This document shows, in pieces, positions 35,423-47,107 of a stretch of 64,000 nt of DNA. Source of the DNA: Phyto melanocephala. Taxonomy: Eukaryota; Arthropoda; Insecta; Diptera; Rhinophoridae. The translations under genes were made by a program, and so were the position numbers. Under the pieces are notes generated by a model. It searched no databases. It had not been told where the DNA came from and saw only the letters and a program-made list of their open reading frames with translations. The DNA lies in contig OW799234.1 of NCBI GenBank assembly GCA_941918925.1, positions 40,950,412 to 41,014,411 of the forward strand, written 5' to 3'. The first letter of the stretch is position 1. The number at the start of each line of letters is the position of its first letter.

Positions 35423-37743
35423 ACATTCGATGATTTAAGAAAAAAAAGAGTTTTACAGAAAAAAAAAAAATGAAGCAACATCAGTATTTTGTCCATTTAA
35501 GTGTCTAAGCAGCATCATTGCAACAACAACCACCTCTGTGTTCGTCCTTTTAAAAAACTTCGTGATGCAAATTACATCAAAAATTGTGTGTGACTAGTGT
35601 AAAATCGCAGTAAATATAAGTAAAATTTATTATTGTTATTAAAACAGAAAAAAATATGAACATAAATTTATATAAATAAAAAAAACTTAAACCTAAATTT
35701 CCTAATGCTATACATACTTACATACAAACATATATTTAACTAGTGTTGTGAGATAAAGAAAATAATAACAACAAAAAACTTGCCTATAAACTAAATAAAT
35801 AAAAATAAATTAAAACATGTAACTTAAAATCTAAATTGCGCTTCTATCGCAGATATTGTATTAAAAAAAAGCATTATGGAATTTATGTTTCATTTTAAAT
35901 TTTAGTATTAATTAGTTTTTTATTATTTAATTTAGCTAAGTATTTGTACATATTTTTGCTTGGTCACCTTAATTATTTCTCTCACATTCATAATATTGCT
36001 GACATACACATCTACCTTAACCCGTTAAGAACCAGCATTTGAAGAGGCCTCCTTAACAGCTGCTATGATTTATTACAAACAGGTGCCAATTTTTTTAAGC
36101 CAAGCTTGTTTGTAATGTTTATAAACTTGTGTTGTTAGGAAACATGTTGTCTTAGAGAAAATTAATATAAACGTAAATAGTTAATCAACATTCTCTTGGT
36201 TAATGTTGCGTAAAATATTGGACACACTATTGTCGGTATAATATCATAAAATCCAAGCATAAACATTTTTATACCCTTCACACAGTGAAAAAGGGTATAT
36301 ATAGGTTTGTCATTCCGTGTGAAATTTCTACAATTTTCATTTCCGACCCCATAAAGTATATATTTTCTGAAAGCTTATGAATAGAGAAGTCGATTAAGCC
36401 CTGACCGTCTGTCCGTCTGTCCGTCTGTCCGTGTGTATGTTGAAATCAACTTTTTGAAGCCCCCCGACATAGGTTGGACCCGGGTAAGGTATTAAAATAT
36501 CAGAAATATTCGGGAGTAGATCGGTATTGAAAATCAGAAACATCGGTACATAAACAACTGAGATATGAGCAAAAACCCACGACCACCTCGATTTTCTTTT
36601 CATAAAAACAACATTACAACAACAACATACATACATACAAACGTGTATACTGGTTAGAGAAAACGTGGCATCGAATCCCAGCTGAGGCAAAAAAATTTTT
36701 TTTTAAATTTTTTTAAAATTTTTTTTTTTTAATTTTTTTTTTATTTTTTATTTAATATATTATATATATTTTTATTATTATTTTTTTTTATTTTTTTTTT
36801 TTTAATTTTTTTTTTATTTTTTTTTTGTTTTATATATATTATATATGTATATAATAATTTTTTTTTTTTAATTTTTTTTTAAATTTTTTTTTTTTAAATT
36901 TTTTTTTAATTTTTTTATTTTTTTTTTGTTTTTTTTAACATACATACGTGAATTTACTGTTATTGCATGACTACACGTTGTGAAGGGTATATAAGATTCG
37001 GCACGGCCGAATATAGCGCTTTTACTTGTTTTTGTGTATATTAATGTAATATTTAGTATAATATTTTTTTTCTAACGTGAATGTGAATGTTAAAATATTT
37101 TTAAATAAATAAGTATTTATATATAAGTATATACATATATTTTGAATTACCCTCTATATACTTCAAAAACAAACTTACATTTTTTTCATATATAATTTAA
37201 ATAACTGAATATGTCAAAATTTAATTAAATAAATATTGAATTAATATGGAATCGTAAATTTTAAATATTTCTTACAATGTGATGTGTAATCGAAAGTGGT
37301 AGGTTGTTTGTGGGATTTTAGTTAATAATTTTCGCGTCACTAAAATCAATGGTAGGGAGGGTTAAGAGGCGCAGATCTATCAGACTCCATCTATGATAGA
37401 TCATCAAAGCTTGTTATGGTTAATATTTTTCAGACCTCAGTTGATCATAATTTGGGTTCCGTAACATCTTGTTTTGTTAGATCAACTTTTATAGATTTTT
37501 TTTAGGGAGTCTATAATAATATTTATGATGAACGTTATATATTGTAATGAGAATTTCCACGAGAACAAGAACCCACCCAACCGACTGACCGCTAGTGGTA
37601 TGCAATGGCTCCCGTTCGTTCTCTAATTTTCTCCTAGAGCACCTTACAACAATATTCAATTTGTGACATGAGACACCATGGTCACCATATACGTAACGTA
37701 AATTGGCACTCCGAAAAGGATGCCTCGTATGGCGTTCATAACA
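34004..37743 (+). repeat. G2 5' LTR
   Basis: TGTAATGCACAAG ... CATAACA, about 2.98 kb after removing the DINE at 36,271-37,028. Contains (TA)n at about 35,389-35,420 and a 61-codon frame at 34,650-34,832 that is identical in the other LTR (44,705-44,887). Compared with the right LTR it lacks ~56 bp around 36,065 that in the right copy (46,127 on) include GGTGAGT and TTATTTAG. Confidence 0.92.
36271..37028 (+). mobile_element. DINE-1-like repeat, complete, inside G2 5' LTR only
   Basis: Begins ATACCCTTCACACAGTG, ends TTCGGCACGGCCGAATATAG plus CGCTTTTACTTG, inserted in a run of T. The other LTR has the empty site (near 46,372). This defines the family's ends: 758 bp, a hairpin about 12 bases before the 3' end, no terminal inverted repeat, and subterminal ATACCCTTCAC / GTGAAGGGTAT in inverted order. 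The structure matches non-autonomous Helentrons (DINE-1). Confidence 0.88.
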
Positions 37744-37748
37744 TAAAT

Positions 37749-37766
37749 TGGCGCCCAACGTGGGGC
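37749..37766 (+). promoter_or_regulatory. G2 primer-binding site, tRNA-Lys type
   Basis: TGGCGCCCAACGTGGGGC five bases after the LTR end. This is the standard complement of tRNA-Lys(1,2) 3' ends used by several retroelements. Confidence 0.85.
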
Positions 37767-39035
37767 CCAGAAGGTTTAATATATAATTGCTATATATTAG
37801 ATTTTCTTTGCTCTACATCAATTAAAATTTTTTTAGATTTCATTAACATACGAAATAATTAACTTTATGTATAATTGAAGCATAGTTTTCAAATAATTTT
37901 TAGCATTATTCGGAATTTCGATTATCTGAGGTTTCAAGGTTCGGATATATCGACCAATAATTCACTATTAATCCTTTTGAATTCAGGTGAATGTTATACA
38001 TAAGGGGAATCATTTTGTAGTAGTTTGTAAAGTTTTTGAACATTACTTAATTAATGTAACTGATCTATCGATATCCTGGTTTTCCCTGGATTTACAATAT
38101 AATTGCTGCTTGCGATTTATTGTCCGTTAAAATCAGTTTTGTTTGAAATAATTAATTTGCATATCGGTTTGTTTATTTTCTTGATGGTGTTAACTACTTT
38201 TTAAACTCCATAGCCCAGATTTGTTTTCCTATTAACCATACACTAATAAGCTTTTATTTTAACTACCCTTTCAATTCACATCACTAAACGTAAGAGAAAA
38301 TACATTTGATTATAAAATCATTTCTAATTATTATTTTTATTTTCACTTTTTCATTGGATTTTAGTTTATTAATTATTGTTTTAATCTTTTTATTATTAGT
38401 ATTTTTTTTTATTTATTTAAAAAAATATATGTATATTTATTTTTAAATTGGTAAAAAAAAAAAATAATAATACGAATATTTTTTTTTATGAAGTTTGAAT
38501 GAATTAATTTTTTTTTGGATTTTAATTTAAGTCAAATATAGAAAATTTTTTGATATTTAAACTTTTCATATTTGATTATAAAGTTTTTTGTTTACAAAAT
38601 TTTTAGATTTTTCTTATAATTAAATTTGGAACGTTTGGTTCTTAAATCTTGCTTCTACTTGTATACATACATACATATTGTATGTTAATTTTTATGGTTG
38701 TTTTTTTTTTAGTAACACTGCTTTCAGCATTTGAATTACTTTTACGTCAGCATATAAATTTTTGTTAATATTTTCCTGCAAGAATTTTTTCTGCTGAAAT
38801 ATTTATTTTAAATAGTATTAGATAATGAAAAAAAAAGACAGTTAATTTTCTTTAACAGCTTCTGCATAACTATATAGTATTTTCTTGAAGTTTAATTGTT
38901 TTATTTAATAGTTTTCATCTGTTATAAGTTTCGTTGGTTTTTTTTTAATTCCACATACTTTTATTTCGTTTTTGAAAAAAAAACAAAAACAATTTTTTTT
39001 CCTGAAGTAAATTTTGAATACAATTTGTTATTATT
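37767..39035 (+). other. G2 leader
   Basis: About 1.27 kb, AT-rich, no coding sequence recognised, leading to the gag ATG at 39,036. Confidence 0.6.
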
Positions 39036-40599
39036 ATGATGGAACGATCACCTCCACAAACCCCATCACAGCCTTTTGCTGTAAATATGACTCAAATTGA
39101 TCAGAATTGTGAAATTTGTTCCGAAAGAATGTCAGTAGCACAAGATTGTATAATTATTTCCGAATGCAATCACTCTTTTCATCGAATTTGCATTGAAAGT
39201 CATTTAACAAATTCTGCAGAATGTCCCTCGTGTAAGCGGCCTTGTACTTTAGCAGAATTAAAATCAATAAATTTCCAAAAGCCAAACGTTATTAATGAAC
39301 CAATTAAAAACTCAAATCGTGGTAGATCTCGTGGTGCAATATCTAAACAATATAACACTCGAAGTCACGCTATAAACATGTTAAATGAGTCACAAACCCA
39401 TTCACTTGCGCAAACGTCAAATCCCAATCTTTTGTTAGATGATCCTCCCACTAATCTTAGAAATACAATAAATTTTAATAATTAAAATTCTCCTCAGATT
39501 AACAGGCAACACGTTAATCGTAGAGCTAGTATTGGAAATAATACTCAAAATTTCGATACTTCTTATTTAAATTCTATAATTGAGAATACCGTAACACGTC
39601 TGTTACAAAACCTAAATGTAGTTCCAAATTCTCAAAATTGTGCTAATAATGTAAACCGAATACCACCTCTTAGAACACAATCACATTCTCAGAATATTGC
39701 ACAAAATCGTCAAAATAGTCGTCCATTATCTAATAATTCATCTGTTGATGAAAACTTTGCCATAAGGGCAGACAAGATAACGTCGATTATCCAAAATTGG
39801 AACATCAAATTTGATGGCTCTAGCAATGGGATAGGGGTAGATGAGTTTTTGTATAGAGTAAGAACTTTAACAAAGGAAAATTTTAACAATGACTTTTCAT
39901 TGATATGTCGAAATCTTCACATACTGTTAGCTGGTAAAGCGCGCGATTGGTACTGGCGCTACCACAAACAGGTCGAAGTCGTAGATTGGTCAGAGTTTTG
40001 TGAAGCTCTTAAGTACCAATATAAAGAATTTAAGTCAAGTTTTGACATACATGAGGAAATCAGAAATCGAAAAATGAAAATGAACGAAAGTTTTGAATCG
40101 TTTTATGAGTCAATATGTGGCATGTTAGACAAACTTGCAACTCCAATTCCGGAGTCAGATTTGGTAGAAATTTTGACGAGAAACCTTGTACGTTCCAGTG
40201 TACTCCATTGCTCACTTACGAAAATTAGTTCAGATGAGAGAACAATTAATGGACTCCGATTATTTTAAAAAGAATGTACAAATAAGATTTGGTTCAAATT
40301 TTAATTCAAGACGCCAAGTGGCAGAAGTAGACGGTTCACAGGAAATTAATGATTCTGGTTGTCAACTTGAATCAAATATAGCAGTCGACGCAATTCAGCA
40401 AACTTTAAAAACATTTACGTGCTGGAACTGTGATCAAACAGGCCACCACTGGGAAGATTGTTTAGAAAGTCGAAATATTTTTTGTTATGGATGTGGTCTA
40501 AAAAATACATATAAGCCACAATGTACAAAATGTGCAAACAGAAAACTTGCCCTTTCAAAAAACTTATTAGCTCCGAACAATTACCAAAAATTTCCCTAA
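39036..40599 (+). pseudogene. G2 Gag with N-terminal RING-H2 finger and C-terminal zinc knuckle
   Basis: ATG at 39,036. Residues 25-66 form a complete RING-H2 pattern: Cys25, Cys28, Cys44, His46, His49, Cys52, Cys63, Cys66. An Arg/Gly patch (NRGRSRGAISKQYNTRS) follows. The same frame goes on past one in-frame TAA (39,483-39,485) into a Gypsy capsid region (ITSIIQNWNIKFDGSSNGIG, LLAGKARDWYWRYHKQV, IRNRKMKMNESFESFYESI) to 40,268. After a frameshift near 40,200-40,260 comes a CCHC knuckle CWNCDQTGHHWEDC and a partial second one (CYGC...CTKC), to 40,599. Capsid protein with an added RING; RING fingers usually bind ubiquitin-conjugating enzymes, so an E3-like role is possible but unproven. Confidence 0.85.
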
Positions 40600-43500
40600 A
40601 AGAAACCACATCAAAAAATTCAATAAAAAATTCTGAACGTAAAATTGATATTTTCAAACGTGAAGCAACTGATAATTATAATAGTTACAAATTTTTGAAT
40701 GAAAAATCTGAAAATGAAAATATAAATAGAATTATTCAGCCAATACTACCTTACCATGTAAAATTAAAAAGATATTTGGAAAAGCGTAGACAAATTTTTG
40801 ACGTGAATGTCCTTGATAATTTTTCTTCACATAAACCAAAACGTTCAACCATAAGATTACGTACCTATTTTAAAAATCGTAAAATAAGCTCAAATTATAT
40901 TTTATCGTCAATCGTTAATAATTTATCCGATAAACGCTATTATGCAACCGTAAAATTTTTAAATTTTACAGAATTTGGTCTTCTTGATACAGGTGCTAAT
41001 ATCTCTTGTATAGGTTCAGACTTGGCTAATCATGATTTTAAAAATTTTAAAGAATTTAGTCCTTTAAAAACATACGTAAAAACAGCTGATGGTCGTATGC
41101 AACGAGTTTTAGGTTTTTTAAACGTAGACGTTTCATTTAAAAATTTAGTTAGAAAATTGAAAATTTTAATAGTACCCTCAATTACACAAAGACTTATTTT
41201 AGGATTAGATTTTTGGAAATGTTTTAATCTAGCTCCTGAAATTTTTGAAAATGTAGTATGTACGTCTGAGGCTAAATGTCTTCCAAAACCTGTAAAGTCT
41301 TTGCCCAGCGATAACCCTATTTTGTCCGATGTTCAGTCCGTTTCTAGTGCAAATGAATACCCATTAACTGCTAGCCAAAAAGAACAACTTAATGCTATCG
41401 TAGCACTTTTCCCAAATTTTGAGAAGCAAGGCTTAGGTCGAACAAGCTTAATTGAACATACCATAAACGTTGGTAATGCAAAACCAGTAAAACAGCGGTT
41501 TTATCCCGTATCACCTGCTGTCGAAAATTTAATGTTTCAAGAAATTGATCGTATGCTTGAATTGGGTGTGATTGAGCCCTCAACTTCACCTTGAAGCTCA
41601 CCCATACGACTTGTGGTTAAGCCTAATAAGGTAAGGCTTTGTTTAGATGCCCGTACAGTAAATGAGGTTACGGAAAAAGATGCGTACCCTCTGCCAAATA
41701 TTGAAGGCATATTTTCTAGATTGCCCAAGCCTAACATTATTTCTAAGTTAGACCTTAAAGATGCTTATTGGCAAATCGGTTTATCCGACGAATCAAAACC
41801 TCTTACTGCCTTCACGGTACCAGGACGGCCTTTATATCAGTTCGTAGTTATGCCTTTCGGGCTCTGTAATGCCCCTTCAACAATGTGTCGTTTGATGGAT
41901 AGCCTTATACCACCCGATCTTCGAAATTCGGTATTCGGTTACTTAGATGATCTGATAATTGTATCAGAGGATTTTACGTCACATTTATCTGTACTCGTTC
42001 GAATAGCAGATCAATTCAAAAGAGCAAATTTAACCTTGAATATCTCTAAGTCAAAATTTTGTGTCACCGAAGTAGATTACTTAGGTTATATAATAGGTCA
42101 TGGTGGCATTAAAACAGATCCTCAAAAGGTAGAATCCATTCGAAATTGGCCAACCCCTAAAAATATAAAACAAGTGCGTGGTTTTCTCGGTTTAGCAGGC
42201 TGGTACCGAAGGTTTGTAGCAAATTTTTCAACTGTTGTTAATCCCATTACCGAAGTACTATCGACTAAGCGTAAATTTTGTTGGACTGAAGAGGCCCAAA
42301 AATCTTTTGAACAAATTAAAACCATACTTACATCCACTCCTGTATTGTCAAATCCTGACTTTTCGAAAAAGTTTTATTTACATTGCGACGCTAGCGATAT
42401 TGGCATCGGTGCTGTGTTGGTGCAGTTAGATGATGAAGGGCATGAAAAACCTATTGCTTTCATGTCGAAAAAACTGAATTCTGCCCAACGCAATTATAGT
42501 GTCACCGAACGCGAGTGCTTGGCAGCGCTAGAAGCAATCAAGAAGTTTAGATGTTATCTTGAACTGCAAGAATTTGAGGTTATAACCGATCATTCTTCTT
42601 TGATGTGGCTTATGAAACAGCAGGATGTGACAGGTCGATTGGCAAGGTGGGTGTGGAAACTGCAGGGTTATAAATTTACCATCAGTCACAGAAAGGGAAA
42701 AGATAATGTGGTACCAGATGCTCTGTCGAGAATTACCTTTGAAGAAATTGCTGATATCGAATTGGCCGAACCAGAAATAGATCTTAATGCGTCTCATTTT
42801 CAAGATATCGATTATATAGAACTTAAAAAAAATATTGAGGAGAATTCGAATAAATGCCCCGATCTTAAGGTTGTAGATAATTATGTTTATATAAGAACGG
42901 CTCATTATATGGGAGATATAGATCAAGAAAATGAAGCCTGGAAACTTTGGCTACCTCAAAACTTAAGAAAATCTGTTATTTCAAGATTTCATGACTCTCC
43001 TATAGCGTCACATGGTGGCATTGTAAAAACGTTAGAATTAATTCGTCGAAAATTCTATTGGCCTGGAATAGTCCGGGAATGTATATAGGGTCATGTGAAA
43101 CATGCAAACAGTGCAAAGCCCCTAACGTTACTTTAAAACCTAACATGGGAAATCATATTATCTCTGTAAGGCCTTTTCAAAGACTGTACGTCGATATTTT
43201 AGGACCTTACCCGCGTAGTAAGCAAGGAAACATTGGAATTTTTATTGTACTCGATCATTTAACCAAATTCCACTGGTTATGTCCCCTTAAAAAATTTAAC
43301 TCCTCTATTATACAAAAATATCTTTTAGAACAAATCTTCCATGTATACGGTGTACCGGAAACGTTAGTAAGTGATAATGGTTCTCAATTTAAAGCCAATG
43401 AATTTAATGCATTTTTAACGGAAATGGGAATTAAACATACATATACCGCAATTTACTCACCGCAATCTAATGCCTCGGAGAGAGTCAACAGATCTATTAT

Positions 43501-44008
43501 ATCTGGAATTAAGTCGTATTTGAAAAAAGATCAAACTTTGTGGGACAAAAATCTAAGTTTTATTAGCTGTGCATTAAGGAATTCATTCCACCAATCGATT
43601 CATTCTTCTCCATATCATGCAGTTTTTGGACAAGAGATGATTACTCATGGGAGCTCTTATACATTGCTTCGAAATTTAAATTTGCTTAATGAACCTACAA
43701 TAAAATTAGATAGAGATGATAAAATTCAATTGATTCATAACGATCTTAGAAATAATATAAAAATAGCATATGAGAAAAGCAAAAATCAATACAATTTGAG
43801 AACAAGACCAATTTCATATAACATAGGTCAATATGTTTATCGAAGGAACTTTGCGCAGTCAAATTTTGAGAAAAAATTTAATTCGAAATTGGCTCCTACT
43901 TTTTTAAAATCAAAAATAAAAGAAAAAATCGGTAACAATTATTACGTATTGGAAGATGAAAATGGTAAAATTTTAGGTACATATCACGCAAAAGACCTGC
44001 GTCCATAA
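40521..44008 (+). pseudogene. G2 Pol: protease, RT, RNase H, integrase
   Basis: Overlaps the gag end in a different frame. Protease motif FGLLDTGANISCIG (about 40,977). RT: KLDLKDAYWQIGL (41,745), MPFGLCNAPSTM (41,850), catalytic YLDD in FGYLDDLIIVSE (41,940). RNase H: LHCDASDIGIGAVLVQ (42,380), ending VPDALSRI (42,715). Integrase: HHCC zinc region across 42,990-43,115, Asp in YVDILGPYPRS (43,190), Asp in LVSDNGSQF (43,370), Glu in NASERVNRS (43,475). Two lesions only: a TGA at 41,592-41,594 where SPWSSP is usual, and a frameshift near 43,085. All catalytic residues remain. Ends at 44,008, only 50 bp before the LTR, with no clear polypurine tract. Confidence 0.9.
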
Positions 44009-44058
44009 ATCTAATTCCTCCTAATACTGATGCCTAAAAGACCAGTATTATGCGGTTT

Positions 44059-45441
44059 TGTAATGCACAAGTTTACAGGCTTTTTAAATGTTCAAAAATT
44101 TGTTTTGCAATTATCTAAAAGAGAACAAATTTTCTTTTACTAAATATTATTTCTAAAATTATAAGTACTATTATTAATTAAATTATGTATTATTAGTATT
44201 ATTAAAATATTATACTCATTATTTTTATTTGTATTATTATTACATATTTAATTATGATACTAAACATTTATATCTGCAGTAGATTTACTCACACACACAC
44301 AACCACTAAACTTTCAATACATGTAGAGATAAAATTTTAAATGTTGCCAAGATTGATAGATTCATGTTGTTTACCTGTGAAAATATTTAACAATAGCAAA
44401 TGAGTAAAAGAAATGTTGCTGTTTAAGGATTGTTGCTAAGATAAATTGATCATGTTGCTTATTGTTAAAATGTTGCAGATTAAATTACTGCTTTGAAACA
44501 AAAATTTGTAATAAAAGAAAAGATAGTTTTACAACTTACAATAATCTAATAACTTTAATAATATTAAACGAGAAAAAAATGTTTTTAAGTAAATAAAAAT
44601 ATACGTGAAAGTCTGTAGCTGTGTTCAGTAATGATATATAATGTCACGGTGGAAGAATTGCTAGTTTTGACCAATGTTGTTAACTTTTCACGGGCAATTA
44701 TATGAGTGGAAGTGTTCAAAGTTTTGATTTTAAATCAGGAAATAATTTTTTATTGCAATTTGTGAAACGAGGTATTGTACAGTCAGGTTCCGGTAACCAT
44801 CATTCTTTTCTTTTGGTCTTTCAAGAAGTACACAACGACATAGCTCTTAAAAGTTTAAATAAATCTTATGCACAAATAAGTACATAAAAATATAAGAAAA
44901 TAATTTTTTTAAATTGATCATTAAGTGGTTTCAATTATACACACCAAGGTAATTAAAATATTTGTTTACAGTTAAATGAAAAAATTTGAAAGTTTATTAA
45001 AATTTATAGTGCTCCACCATTAATTTGTGACCAAAGGAAGTTTTTTTTTGAAATATCACCCGTTAAATAAAATTATATTAATCAATCCGCAAATCTATAA
45101 AGGTATTTTTTTTTAATAGAAAATCGTTGTTTATAACTTATTTACGCGAAATCTTTATTTTTTTAAATTTTTTTATTAGGAAATCTATCAATTGTTGCAA
45201 AATAATTATTACCTCGTGGTGGACTCATTATTTGAGCCACCACTGTGCGTTTTTTTTAGTTGTCTACTTCTTTACCAAATTATTGCTCTCTTTTTGATCG
45301 ATAAGCAATAGTTAATTTAGTTGCTCAGAGACATGGTTTCGATTGAATAGAAAGGTACAAAACTCCAAAAGAAGAAAACAAGAAGAAGAAGAAGCAATTA
45401 AAATGTGTTAATCAAGTTTTATAACTAAAATAACAAAAACG

Positions 45442-45475
<34 letters not shown>

Positions 45476-47107
45476 ACATTCGATGATTTAAGAAAAAAAA
45501 AAGAGTTTTACAGAAAAAAAAAATGAAGCAACATCAGTATTTTGTCCATTTAAGTGTCTAAGCAGCATCATTGCAACAACAACCACCTCTGTGTTCGTCC
45601 TTTTAAAAAACTTCGTGATGCAAATTACATCAAAAATTGTGTGTGACTAGTGTAAAATCGCAGTAAATATAAGTAAAATTTATTATTGTTATTAAAACAG
45701 AAAAAAATATGAACATAAATTTATATAAATAATTAAAACTTAAACCTAAATTTCCTAATGCTATACATACTTACATACAAACATATATTTAACTAGTGTT
45801 GTGAGATAAAGAAAATAATAACAACAAAAAACTTGCCTATAAACTAAATAAATAAAAATAAATTAAAACATGTAACTTAAAATCTAAATTGCACTTCTAT
45901 CGCAGATATTGTATTAAAAAAAAGCATTATGGAATTTATGTTTCATTTTAAATTTTAGTATTAATTAGTTTTTTATTATTTAATTTAGCTAAGTATTTGT
46001 ACATATTTTTGCTTGGTCACCTTAATTATTTCTCTCACATTCATAATATTGCTGACATACACATCTACCTTAACCCGTTAAGAACCAGCATTTGAAGAGG
46101 CCTCCTCAACAGCTGCTATCAACATTATATTATCGGTGAGTGATATAAACATTGTTTCTTTATTATTTAGGATTTGATTTATTACAAACAGGTGCCAATT
46201 TTTTTAAGCCAAGCTTGTTTGTAATGTTTATAAACTTGTGTTGTTAGGAAACATGTTGTCTTAGAGAAAATTAATATAAACGTAAATCGTTAATCAACAT
46301 TCTCTTGGTTAATGTTGCGTAAAATATTGGACACACTATTGTCGGTATAATATCATAAAATCCAAGCATAAATATTTTTTTTTGTGTATATTAATGTAAT
46401 ATTTAGTATAATATTTTTTTTCTAACGTGAATATGAATGTTAAAATATTTTTAAATAAATAAGTATTTATATATAAGTATATACATATATTTTGAATTAC
46501 CCTCTATATACTTCAAAAACAAACTTACATTTTTTTCATATATAATTTAAATAACTGAATATGTCAAAACCGTCTTGAAATTTAATTAAATAAATATTGA
46601 ATTAATATGGAATCGTAAATTTTAAATATTTCTTACAATGTGATGTGTAATCGAAAGTGGTAGGTTGTTTGTGGGATTTTAGTTAATAATTTTCGCGTCA
46701 CTAAAATCAATGGTAGGGAGGGTTAAGAGGCGCAGATCTATCAGACTCCATCTATGATAGATCATCAAAGCTTGTTATGGTTAATATTTTTCAGACCTCA
46801 TAATTTGATCATAATTTGGGTTTCGTAACATCTTGTTTTGTTAGATCAACTTTTATAGATTTTTTTTAGGGAGTCTATAATAATATTTATGATGAACGTT
46901 ATATATTGTAATGAGAATTTCCACGAGAACAAGAACCCACCCAACCGACTGACCGCTAGTGGTATGCAATGGCTCCCGTTCGTTCTCTAATTTTCTCCTA
47001 GAGCACCTTACAACAATATTCAATTTGTGACATGAGACACCATGGTCACCATATACGTAACGTAAATTGGCACTCCGAAAAGGATGCCTCGTATGGCGTT
47101 CATAACA
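44059..47107 (+). repeat. G2 3' LTR
   Basis: 3049 bp, TGTAATGC ... CATAACA. Nearly identical to the 5' LTR without the DINE. (TA)n at about 45,444-45,471. Confidence 0.92.

Larger units (their letters stand above)
34004..47107 (+). mobile_element. Gypsy retrotransposon G2 with ~3-kb LTRs, nested in G1
   Basis: LTRs 34,004-37,743 (holding a 758-bp DINE) and 44,059-47,107. The target duplication ATTT lies at 34,000-34,003 and 47,108-47,111, and the interrupted G1 reading frame closes exactly when G2 is removed. Primer site of tRNA-Lys type. Internal region about 6.3 kb with RING-Gag and Pol. Very long LTRs and a Lys primer site recall the Osvaldo/Ulysses group of flies; that placement is inference. 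The LTRs differ at roughly 15 positions plus a few indels over 3 kb by eye. Confidence 0.92.

Noticed and set aside
44009..44058. Envelope gene in G2 or G1
   Set aside because: Only 50 bp separate G2 integrase from its LTR and 180 bp in G1; no env-like frame exists.
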